A DNA stretch of 64,000 nt from NCBI RefSeq assembly GCF_000807855.2, contig NZ_JRYR02000001.1:3292054-3356053 (forward strand), read 5' to 3'. Below the pieces are notes generated by a model that was given only the letters and a program-made list of their open reading frames with translations, had not been told where the DNA came from and ran no database searches. Origin of the DNA: Flammeovirga pacifica. GTDB lineage: Bacteria > Bacteroidota > Bacteroidia > Cytophagales > Flammeovirgaceae. The position numbers and the translations under genes are program-made. Positions 1 through 7,990 of the stretch are shown one piece after another. Within the stretch, counting starts at the first letter, position 1, and every line of letters begins with the position of its first letter.

Positions 1-1614
1 ATTATCTTTACATGTATTTTTCTTTCCGTAATTTTATTCAATCAAAGTTTTGCTCAAGATTTTAATACAAATTACACAACGGGTAAAAGTGCTTACGAAA
101 AGAAAAGTTATAACAAAGCAATACAAAGCTTACAAACTGCCAGGCTTCAGGGAAAAGAAACTGTTGGAGATACTCACCCTGACTACATTCACACCATCGA
201 ATATTTGGCTTTATCCTACCAAGCACAAAAAGATTTAGGTAATGCTAATATCTATTTTCAATCTTTAGAAAAATTACTTTTCAAATCAGGTAATGCTGTT
301 TCTGAAAAGATGGCGAGTACACAAACTCACATTGCTGATAATAGTCTGCACATGAAAAATTTTGCTCAAGCAAGTATTTATTATGACAAAGCAGAAAAAA
401 CGACAGAAAAAGTAACAGGAACTGATTCTAAAGCTTACGCTTCTGCAAAACATAAACATGCCTTACTTTATGTAAAAGGAAGGAAGTTTAAGGAAGCTGA
501 TGGAATGTACAGAACGCTTACACCCATCGCAGAAAAACACCTGAAAGGTACAGCTGAATATGCAAGTATTCTCTCAGAACAAGCTGATATTTCTATGGGT
601 TTAAAACGCATTGAGGAAGCTGCTATACAATTAAACCTAGCAATTACTGAATATGAAAAATCAGATGCTCCTAAACAATCTTACGTTCACCTTTACTTAA
701 AAGAGGCTACATTATTAGAGAAAAATCTAAAAACAGATGAAGCCATCAACGCCTATAAGAAATACGTAGATCGCTTAGGTGATGCTTTTGGAATCGATCA
801 TAAAAAATATTTATCAGAAGTAGAAAGATTAGCTGTACATATCGATTTAAAGCTACACTCTGAAAAAGATGCTTATGATTTAATGAAGAAAAAATCAGCA
901 GGTATACAAAAGAAATTTGGTGATAAGAGTTTAGAAGTGGCGATTACTTTTATTGAGTTAGCTGAGTTGGAAATCAATCAAAATCAAATTGATATAGCCA
1001 ACGCAAATACTGATAAGGCAATAGCTATTTATACTGAGAAGGGAAAAAATAAGTCTCCTGAAGGTATTTCTGCTTCAATTACTAAAGCGAGAATTATGAA
1101 TATCCAAAATTCTCCTGATGCTGAAACTGCTTATAAGCAAATTATTTCTGATACTGAATCTGCGCTAGGAGCAGATCACACTACTTACGGTAAAGCTCTT
1201 GATAGTTTAGCCTTTTTCTACATCGAAGCTAAACGTTTCGATGAGGCTGAAAAAGCAATTACTGACGGGATGACTGCAAGAGAAAAAAGTGTAGGAAAAC
1301 AACATATCGATTATGGTAATTCTTTATATAGCTTAGCTACTCTTTATTCTTCTCAAGATAGTTTAGTGAAAGCAGAAAAAACGCTTATTCAAGTAGCAAA
1401 GGTGAGAGAAGCATATTATGGGGCTCTTACATTAGAACATGCTACTTGTATCAAAGAACTTGGTGATTTGTACAAAGATATGGGCGACGAAAAGTCTGCT
1501 GCTGCTTTAAAAACTTACCGTAGAGCAATTAACTTGTTTGAAGGAATTGGTATGAAAGACAGTGATATTGTAAAAGATATTTACAAAAGTATTGACCACA
1601 TCAATACGAGATAA
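1..1614 (+). CDS. TPR-repeat exported protein, 5' end cut by the window
   Basis: The frame is open from base 1 to the TAA at 1612-1614, so the true start lies upstream. The first codons encode the end of a signal peptide (hydrophobic stretch ending in SFAQD, with cleavage before Gln), so the visible part is nearly the whole mature protein of about 520 residues. It consists of repeated helical pairs with TPR-like spacing, such as the tracts around FAQASIYYDKAEK, FDEAEKAITDGMTAREK and LYSLATLYSSQDSLVKAEK. These resemble kinesin-light-chain-type TPRs. TPR proteins act as scaffolds in periplasmic or outer-membrane complexes, but no partner can be named here. A TTG at 205 could be mistaken for a start, but it lies inside the frame well after the signal peptide. 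Confidence 0.8.
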   Translation: MIFTCIFLSVILFNQSFAQDFNTNYTTGKSAYEKKSYNKAIQSLQTARLQGKETVGDTHPDYIHTIEYLALSYQAQKDLGNANIYFQSLEKLLFKSGNAVSEKMASTQTHIADNSLHMKNFAQASIYYDKAEKTTEKVTGTDSKAYASAKHKHALLYVKGRKFKEADGMYRTLTPIAEKHLKGTAEYASILSEQADISMGLKRIEEAAIQLNLAITEYEKSDAPKQSYVHLYLKEATLLEKNLKTDEAINAYKKYVDRLGDAFGIDHKKYLSEVERLAVHIDLKLHSEKDAYDLMKKKSAGIQKKFGDKSLEVAITFIELAELEINQNQIDIANANTDKAIAIYTEKGKNKSPEGISASITKARIMNIQNSPDAETAYKQIISDTESALGADHTTYGKALDSLAFFYIEAKRFDEAEKAITDGMTAREKSVGKQHIDYGNSLYSLATLYSSQDSLVKAEKTLIQVAKVREAYYGALTLEHATCIKELGDLYKDMGDEKSAAALKTYRRAINLFEGIGMKDSDIVKDIYKSIDHINTR

Positions 1615-1633
1615 TTTATCTTCTCAAAAGAAG

Positions 1634-1675
1634 AAAGGCCTCAAAAGTTTGATGAAAATTTTTGAGGCCTTTTTA
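1634..1675. terminator. Bidirectional terminator between convergent genes
   Basis: Inverted repeat of about 13 bp (1635-1647 with 1659-1672, centred on GGCCTC/GAGGCC) has an A-run on its left and a T-run on its right. It can therefore end both the TPR gene and the minus-strand alginate lyase gene. Confidence 0.85.
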
Positions 1676-1690
1676 TATATCAATAGGTTT

Positions 1691-2728
1691 TTATTGAGGT
1701 AAATATCCTTCTCCCAAGCTCGCTTCCCTAAACCACACTTCCGCGTAGGCACCATTAGCATATTGTTTCTGTATATCTCCTCCAAAAGAGTCCGAGCCTG
1801 TATGCCAAACTATGTTTGTATTAGGATCTTTTCCGTTCGTCTGATTATAGGCTCCTTGTTTGAAAATCTGCTTTTCTCCTGCATAAGCATCCTTCTTCTC
1901 TACGCCATCACGACCTAAAGATGCATATAACTCATGTATTTGATCAGGAATTTTATCATAAGTTTCAAATTCTGATGATAGCAAATTTTTAGTGAAGCGA
2001 ACTGTCGGATGTCTTTCACTTTTAAAAGTTAGGTACATTATTCCTTTATAGACATTGACTTCATAAGAAAACTCCTCTCCCAAGGCAATTCCTTCTTTTG
2101 GTTCTTCAGGGTATTGATCTTTTTGATGTCCGACAACAGACATATCATATCCCCAAACTGCTTGAGAATAATCCCATCTTTTTCCATTATCGCCTTCTGT
2201 ATTGATCTCATAGTTCCAAAAAATAGATCCTTTTTGATGACCAGGAAACTTTTTATAGAAGATCTTTAAAGGTTCATTTTCATGTCCTTCATCACTATGA
2301 ATTTGGCCAATAACTACCGAATAAGAAGCAGCTACTCTAGCATCCCCTAATGTAGAAACATGTTGCACTTTTAGTGTTCCTGTCAGTCTTCCTCCTTCTT
2401 TAGGGTACCATCTTTTCTTTTCTCCTAACTCGGTTCTTGTATTACTAGATGTTTTTGATGTGATACCTGAATTAGGTGTTTTATATACTACCCAATCCGT
2501 ATTTCCATCATTTTGAACATAAAAAAAGTCTTTCTTTTCAAATTTTGTTAGATCGTTTGATCGGGTTCCATCACCCAATAGTATTTTCCAATTCGACATA
2601 AAGGGAATTACATCATTAGGGTATTCTATTAAGTCAGAAGCTTCATCACTTATTTTTTTAGGATTTGATGAACACCCAATAAATAGAATGCACCCAACTA
2701 ATAGAAACAGGTTGTTTAATTTAGTCAT
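1691..2728 (-). CDS. Alginate lyase, polysaccharide lyase family 7, lipoprotein
   Basis: The 345-residue protein starts with a lipoprotein signal (probable lipidated Cys19 in FIGCSS), so it is probably anchored in a membrane facing the periplasm or the cell surface. The three PL7 signatures appear in order: RTEL at 98-101, QIH at 142-144 and KQGAYNQ at 290-296. Arg98, Gln142, His144 and Tyr294 are the expected catalytic residues of the jelly-roll groove. PL7 enzymes cut alginate by beta-elimination. A QIH rather than QVH motif has been associated with guluronate-containing substrates, so polyG or mixed blocks are a guess. It is the only gene between two terminators, next to an agarase, and has no SusC/SusD partners here, so it looks like a stand-alone enzyme. 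Confidence 0.9.
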   Translation of the reverse strand: MTKLNNLFLLVGCILFIGCSSNPKKISDEASDLIEYPNDVIPFMSNWKILLGDGTRSNDLTKFEKKDFFYVQNDGNTDWVVYKTPNSGITSKTSSNTRTELGEKKRWYPKEGGRLTGTLKVQHVSTLGDARVAASYSVVIGQIHSDEGHENEPLKIFYKKFPGHQKGSIFWNYEINTEGDNGKRWDYSQAVWGYDMSVVGHQKDQYPEEPKEGIALGEEFSYEVNVYKGIMYLTFKSERHPTVRFTKNLLSSEFETYDKIPDQIHELYASLGRDGVEKKDAYAGEKQIFKQGAYNQTNGKDPNTNIVWHTGSDSFGGDIQKQYANGAYAEVWFREASLGEGYLPQ

Positions 2729-2859
2729 CTTTATTTGTTTGATTTAGATTCAGTAATTGATAGAGAGTTTCATTTCATATAATTGATAACTTACAAAAGT
2801 TTATTCACTTTTATTCTTTTTCAAAATAATTCTATAAAATTGGAGGCTTTAACAGTAAT

Positions 2860-2897
2860 TAAAAAAGCCTCACTTTATACAAGTGAGGCTTCTTTTG
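2860..2897 (-). terminator. Terminator of the agarase gene
   Basis: A perfect 11-bp stem (2865-2875 with 2881-2891) has a 5-nt loop. Six A on the plus strand give the U-run for the minus-strand transcript, 30-60 nt past the agarase stop. Confidence 0.85.
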
Positions 2898-2926
2898 TTA
2901 CCAATAATTTGAAATTAAATTATCAT

Positions 2927-5900
2927 TTATCTAATACTTATTTTCTTTCTAATATCTATTCCATTACCAAGTACTCTAATAAAGTATATACCTGTTCCAA
3001 GTCTTGAAACATCAACTACTGCTTTAGATGTAGCGTCAACTATTTGTTTTGATACAGGAATACCTGAAATGTTCATGATCGATACACTGTATTCTCCTTG
3101 AGGTAAACCTTTAATGTTTAATACCTTACTTACTGGCACAGGATATAATACCACTTCAGAATAATCAGGTAGAGCTACATTCGAGAATCTAGCTGCAGAT
3201 AAAGTTCTGAAAATAATTTTATCCAAATTCCATTGCCAAGAACTTGATCCTGATGCAGTTACTTTTAATATATGCGTTCCCGCAGTTAATGAAATAGTAC
3301 CTCCACTTAAAGCAGAATAACTATCCCACTGACCATTATTTGGAACATTAGTAACCGAAGTTTGACCGTCAATTTCAATTGTTATTTGTGCATCATTTTG
3401 AGGTGTAGAAATCAAATACTCAATAGAATATACACCTGTGGCAGGAACAACTACAGAATATTCTGTCCAATCTCCTGAATTTACCCAATTGATATTAGTT
3501 GAAGTTGTATTCACTCCTAATCCTGGACCACCCCAAGCAGCATCATTTATTGTACCTCCAGTTGAAGTAAATAACTCAGCTTCTACCGTAAATTCTTCAT
3601 CTTCAACTATAATACTTGTCACAGTTACCATTGATGAAGCTGTAAAATTACCATCATTAGTTATTACAGTTATGGTAGCACTACCCTCACTAACAGCTGT
3701 AACAACTCCATTACTAACTGTTGCTACAGCATCGTTTGAAGAAGACCAAGTCACAGACTTGTCATCGGCATTTGATGGGCTTACTGATTCTACTAATGTA
3801 GCGTTACCTCCAACCGTTAAATCTATACTTGAAGAATTTAAAGTAACTCCAGTTACAGCAATTGGTTGAGGTACTTCGGTAGATGTTGGTGTGATCACGA
3901 AGTAATCCATATTCCATTCCCAACCATTTGTACCTGCTCCTTCTAATTTGATGGTATTAGAACCTGTCAAATTAATTTTATGAGTTGATTTAACTGAAGT
4001 GAAATTATCCCAGTTTCCAACATTAGGAACGGCGTCTGATCCAACTTCTACATTGTCAACATATATTTTGATTGCTGCACCAGATACTGAAGTACCTACA
4101 AAATACTCCACTTCATATTCTCCAGAAGCTTCAACATTATACTCTGCCCAATCACCAGTCTGATTATAATTTGTTGCAGTCACCCCGTTTACTGAATACG
4201 TTTCGAAACCACCATAAGTACCTCCTGTAGCCACAAATGATTCCGCTTCAATTACTAATCCCGTAGGTGGAGTAATCACATCATCTGCTGTACCAGTCAC
4301 TAATAATGAAACTGACTCTCCACCTTCAATACTTGTTATAGTAATGTTTGCTGTTCCTTCTGACACAAAACATACAGATCCATTATTATCCACGGTAGCA
4401 ACCGATGTATTGCTTGAAACATAAGATACCGTTTGATCTAGAGTAGTCCCATCACACGTTTCTCCAACAGTTTGAGTAGATAACTGTATACACTCATTTA
4501 TTTTCGCCGATGTTACAGAAGATGTGATAACCACAGAAGGTGTTTCAGGAACACACACTTTTTCTGTAACAGTAATTGTGGCTGTTGCGGTAAATCCTCC
4601 ATCTGAAGAAGTTGCAGTGATTGTTACTTCGCCCATGGCAACACCTGTTACTGTACCATTTGGAGAAACTGTAGCGATCGCTTCATTACTTGATGACCAA
4701 CCTACAGATTGATTCGTTGCATCTGCAGGAGTAATTTCAGTACTTAAACTTAATACATCTCCTTCTTCTACATTACCAGCCAAAGGAGTAATTGAGATAC
4801 CAGTAACATCAACAGTATCTACAGGTAGATCAATTACTGTTACTTCAATATGATCAGTGTGACCACCATCTTGTGCAGTAACTGATATTGTAGTTGTACC
4901 TGCTTTTAGAGGAGCAATCAAACCATTCGCACCTACAAAAGCGACTGAAGAGTTAGAAGACTCCCATAGTACTCTTTGATCTGTTGCATCCGCAGGAGTG
5001 AATATTGGATCAATGGTAATATCTTGTCCGACATTTAATTCAAGAGCAGTTTCTGTAATTTCAATACTTTGAACAGGGTTAGGAATAGCATCACCCACTA
5101 CCTCTACTTTACAACGAGCAAAGAATTCTCCATCCTGAGTAATTACATCTGCAGTAACAATACCGCTTGAAATTGCACGGACTACACCTTCGCCGTTTAC
5201 AGTAGCTATCATAGGGTTACTTGTGGTCCAAGAAACTGCTTTTTTCGTTGCATTTGCTGGTAATATCACGTGATCTAAATCAAATGTTTCTCCAGGTTGT
5301 AAAATAATTTCTTGCTCAGAAACAGTAACACCTTCCACTGCAACTACCCCTGTTTCAGGAATTACATTGTATAATCTTACCCAGTCGATTAAATAGAAAT
5401 TTCTACCATTAGCATCGTCTAAATCTTCATCAGTTGGCCAAACATTCAATGCTGTCAACCAATCTTGTTGCTCCATGTTGATAATAATATGCTGAGGTTT
5501 ACTTAAACCTGTTCCTTCAGTATATCCAAATTTATCCAATGCATCAAACTCTGTATAAACAGTTTGTACCTCTCCTTTTTCATCTAAGTAAGAGTGCTCA
5601 TGACTTTTCATTGTTCTAACCCACTTACCATTGATATAATACTCAACGTGATTAGGGTTAACCCAATACACACCAATTCTTAGCCAGTCGTCATGCCATG
5701 AAGTTCTATCTTCTTCCCAATACCAAGTCCCTTTCACACCATGTTCATCACGAGGTTGATAATCTTGGAATGGATCTCTAATGAAAGTGTGATGACTTAA
5801 GTGGATTCTCTGATCTAACCAACCACCATCTTCTTGCACATTAGGATACGATTCTAACATATCCAATTCTTCTGTTTCATCTTGGCTGATCATCCAAATA

Positions 5901-6310
5901 TTAGCGGCTAACATACAACTAGGTTGTCTTACTTTTGCCTCCATAAACATAGGATAACTGAAAGCTTTTTTAGATGATATACAACCCGTATAAATAATGT
6001 TTTGATTGTCTTTAGCTGCATGAATCACTAGATTTCCATCAGAAGTCCATACGTGATCTTTGTGATAGGAAGTCGCTGAAGGACCAGAGAAACCATTGAT
6101 ATACAACTCATTCCATCTGTCATCAAACTCTTCTCCTCGGTTCGAGCTATTAGATTCATAATTAAATCCATCTGATACAGGATCTAATTCCCAGATCATT
6201 CCATCAGGTAGATCTGCTGGAATAGGAACACCATCCCAATCATTTTGGGCATAAGTGTTTAAGGTGAAAAGGCATAGTGCCGAAATCACAAATAGTTGAA
6301 GTGTTTTCAT
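2927..6310 (-). CDS. Multimodular GH16 beta-agarase secreted by T9SS
   Basis: The 1127-residue protein has a signal peptide 1-21 (TYAQN). A GH16 catalytic domain (about 24-316) carries ELDMLE, with nucleophile Glu148, Asp150 and acid/base Glu153. The surrounding sequence (DETEELD, HLSHHTFIRDPFQDYQP) closely follows the known Zobellia beta-agarase AgaA, so agar (beta-1,4 galactoside) is the likely substrate. After it come three Big2 Ig-like domains (about 325-405, 413-493, 502-583), a Cys-containing Ig-like domain (590-675), a CBM6 (685-808), a further Big2 (817-899), a second CBM6 (906-1036) and a T9SS type A sorting domain (1050-1127, starting VVLYPVPVSKVLNIKG). The tail implies export across the outer membrane and attachment or release by T9SS. 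The gene is monocistronic. Confidence 0.93.
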   Translation of the reverse strand: MKTLQLFVISALCLFTLNTYAQNDWDGVPIPADLPDGMIWELDPVSDGFNYESNSSNRGEEFDDRWNELYINGFSGPSATSYHKDHVWTSDGNLVIHAAKDNQNIIYTGCISSKKAFSYPMFMEAKVRQPSCMLAANIWMISQDETEELDMLESYPNVQEDGGWLDQRIHLSHHTFIRDPFQDYQPRDEHGVKGTWYWEEDRTSWHDDWLRIGVYWVNPNHVEYYINGKWVRTMKSHEHSYLDEKGEVQTVYTEFDALDKFGYTEGTGLSKPQHIIINMEQQDWLTALNVWPTDEDLDDANGRNFYLIDWVRLYNVIPETGVVAVEGVTVSEQEIILQPGETFDLDHVILPANATKKAVSWTTSNPMIATVNGEGVVRAISSGIVTADVITQDGEFFARCKVEVVGDAIPNPVQSIEITETALELNVGQDITIDPIFTPADATDQRVLWESSNSSVAFVGANGLIAPLKAGTTTISVTAQDGGHTDHIEVTVIDLPVDTVDVTGISITPLAGNVEEGDVLSLSTEITPADATNQSVGWSSSNEAIATVSPNGTVTGVAMGEVTITATSSDGGFTATATITVTEKVCVPETPSVVITSSVTSAKINECIQLSTQTVGETCDGTTLDQTVSYVSSNTSVATVDNNGSVCFVSEGTANITITSIEGGESVSLLVTGTADDVITPPTGLVIEAESFVATGGTYGGFETYSVNGVTATNYNQTGDWAEYNVEASGEYEVEYFVGTSVSGAAIKIYVDNVEVGSDAVPNVGNWDNFTSVKSTHKINLTGSNTIKLEGAGTNGWEWNMDYFVITPTSTEVPQPIAVTGVTLNSSSIDLTVGGNATLVESVSPSNADDKSVTWSSSNDAVATVSNGVVTAVSEGSATITVITNDGNFTASSMVTVTSIIVEDEEFTVEAELFTSTGGTINDAAWGGPGLGVNTTSTNINWVNSGDWTEYSVVVPATGVYSIEYLISTPQNDAQITIEIDGQTSVTNVPNNGQWDSYSALSGGTISLTAGTHILKVTASGSSSWQWNLDKIIFRTLSAARFSNVALPDYSEVVLYPVPVSKVLNIKGLPQGEYSVSIMNISGIPVSKQIVDATSKAVVDVSRLGTGIYFIRVLGNGIDIRKKISIR

Positions 6311-6843
6311 AATAATTTAAGTAATAATTCATTCATTAATGGCAATAGTTCATAGTACGTTCAATTGCCTAAGGAGTAAAAAATAAAGTTGGGGAACCCA
6401 ATCCATAACATGATGAGTAAATACAACATCAGATTACAAGTGGATATCTTACAGAAAATTCTCCTTTACATTTCAGTAAAATTCATAGTATTTACCATTT
6501 CATTTCAAGCTAGTTTCATTTATATCAATAGTAGATATGTCTCTAGCAACCAGATATAATTGATTAGCTAAATATCACAATACCTCTTGTTATATTGATG
6601 TATTATCACTCGATCAAAACTAAACAACGCATGAACAAAGGGTAAAAAAACTGAACAATAAAAAAACTCAAAAACCTGTATATCAACGATTTAAATAAAT
6701 CTCAGTTTTATAAAAAACTAGATTTTAAAATCGTCTCAAAAAGAGTGATTATAATAAAATGAATGATGTACTTGGGTTATATTTTTATCAAAATCCTGAT
6801 TTTTAAGAGGTTAAACGCTAACTAATGTGATAAAATTTAGGCA
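6311..6843. other. Long AT-rich upstream region of the agarase gene
   Basis: There is no credible ORF in this stretch. A CAAAACTA at 6615-6622 would read as a TAnnTTTG -7 box on the minus strand, but it has no TTG at the right distance and lies 300 nt from the start codon. The long leader region suggests regulated expression; I see no clear operator repeats. Confidence 0.4.
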
Positions 6844-6883
6844 TAAAAAAAACGACACATCTCCATTTTAAAGATGCGTCGTT
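6844..6883 (-). terminator. Terminator of rpoD
   Basis: A 12-bp stem (6851-6862 with 6872-6883) has one position that is an A-C mismatch on the plus strand but a G-U pair in the minus-strand RNA. A run of eight A on the plus strand gives the U-run. Confidence 0.85.
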
Positions 6884-6914
6884 CTTATTTCTTTTGAAAC
6901 TATTATTCTAGGGA

Positions 6915-7778
6915 TTATCCTAAATAAGGTTTCAGTGCTTTACTTCTTGAAGTATGACGAAGACGTCTAATCGCTTTTTCTTTGATCTGACGTACACGTT
7001 CACGTGTTAAATTGAATTTTTCTCCAATTTCTTCTAAAGTCATTGAATGCTCTCCGTTTAATCCGAAGTATAGAGTAATTACATCTGCCTCACGTTTTGT
7101 TAACGTTGAAAGGGCACGTTGTACTTCTTTACGTAAAGAATCATTCATTAACTCTGTATCAGGCTTCTCCTCCATATCGTTTTCCAATACGTCGTAAAGG
7201 TTATTTTCTTCACCTTGTACGAAAGGAGCATCCATAGATACATGACGACCAGAAATTTTCATTGTATCTACAACCTCGTTTGTAGTTACATCCAAAACTT
7301 CTGCTAATTCGTCCGGAGAAGGCTCACGTTCATAACGTTGTTCCAACTCAGAGAAAGTTTTTGAGATCTTGTTCAAAGAACCCACTCTGTTTAATGGTAA
7401 ACGTACGATACGAGATTGCTCTGCTAGTGCCTGAAGAATAGATTGTCTAATCCACCAAACAGCATAGGAGATAAACTTAAAACCACGCGTTTCGTCGAAA
7501 CGTTGGGCAGCTTTAATTAAACCCAAGTTACCCTCGTTGATCAAATCACCTAGAGAAAGCCCCTGATTTTGATATTGCTTAGCAACTGACACTACGAAAC
7601 GTAAGTTCGCTTTTGTCAATTTTTCTAATGCAATTTGGTCTCCCTCACGAATTTGTTTTGCAAGAGTTACTTCTTCATCAGGTGTTAGCAGGTCAACCTT
7701 ACCAATTTCTTGTAAGTATTTGTCCAGCGATTGTGACTCCCTGTTCGTGATCTGTTTACTGATCTTGAGTTGTCTCAT
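6915..7778 (-). CDS. rpoD: Primary RNA polymerase sigma factor (Bacteroidota type)
   Basis: The 287-residue protein contains sigma-70 regions 1.2 to 4.2 but no region 1.1 and no long non-conserved insert. This is the compact form of the Bacteroidota housekeeping sigma factor. Region 2 shows [35 protein letters not shown] and [15 protein letters not shown]. Region 4 ends with LTLEEIG-type and [17 protein letters not shown] helix-turn-helix sequence. This factor reads the TTG/TAnnTTTG promoters noted elsewhere in the window. The ATG at 7776-7778 (plus-strand CAT) is used because [11 protein letters not shown] is the usual start. The gene is followed by its own terminator and lies 212 nt downstream of pnp. 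Confidence 0.96.
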   Translation of the reverse strand: MRQLKISKQITNRESQSLDKYLQEIGKVDLLTPDEEVTLAKQIREGDQIALEKLTKANLRFVVSVAKQYQNQGLSLGDLINEGNLGLIKAAQRFDETRGFKFISYAVWWIRQSILQALAEQSRIVRLPLNRVGSLNKISKTFSELEQRYEREPSPDELAEVLDVTTNEVVDTMKISGRHVSMDAPFVQGEENNLYDVLENDMEEKPDTELMNDSLRKEVQRALSTLTKREADVITLYFGLNGEHSMTLEEIGEKFNLTRERVRQIKEKAIRRLRHTSRSKALKPYLG

Positions 7779-7914
7779 CCGTTCTTTATTGTTAGAATTT
7801 TCTCACCAATTACAATAATATAAAAATAATTGATGACAAAACATTTATACTGAGTCAGTTAAAACCGCAAAAAGCGTGCAGTTCTATACATCCTACATTA
7901 TTGACTATAAAAAG

Positions 7915-7974
7915 ACATAAAAAGTTTAGTAAAACCTTATAATATTTTTAAATAAAACTTGGTTTTACTAAACT
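7915..7974 (-). terminator. Terminator of pnp
   Basis: A perfect 14-bp stem (7923-7936 with 7961-7974) encloses a 24-nt loop. The minus-strand RNA continues into CTTTTTATG, a U-rich tail. It lies just past the pnp stop. Confidence 0.75.
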
Positions 7975-7990
7975 GTCTTTCAGTCTCTTA

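Noticed and set aside
2783-3007. 74-codon plus-strand frame between the alginate lyase and the agarase
   Set aside because: It spans the agarase terminator hairpin and runs antisense into the agarase coding region.
3580-5330. Repeated segments in the agarase gene as a CRISPR-like or mobile repeat
   Set aside because: The repeats are diverged Big2 and CBM6 coding sequence in one intact frame, with no spacer pattern.
1691-6310. Alginate lyase plus agarase as a polysaccharide utilisation locus
   Set aside because: No SusC/SusD pair, regulator or further CAZymes are present; each gene has its own terminator and the substrates differ.
6615-6622. CAAAACTA as a -7 box of the agarase gene
   Set aside because: No TTG at 17-23 nt and a distance of over 300 nt to the start; such an octamer is expected by chance about once per 1-1.5 kb per strand in this base composition.
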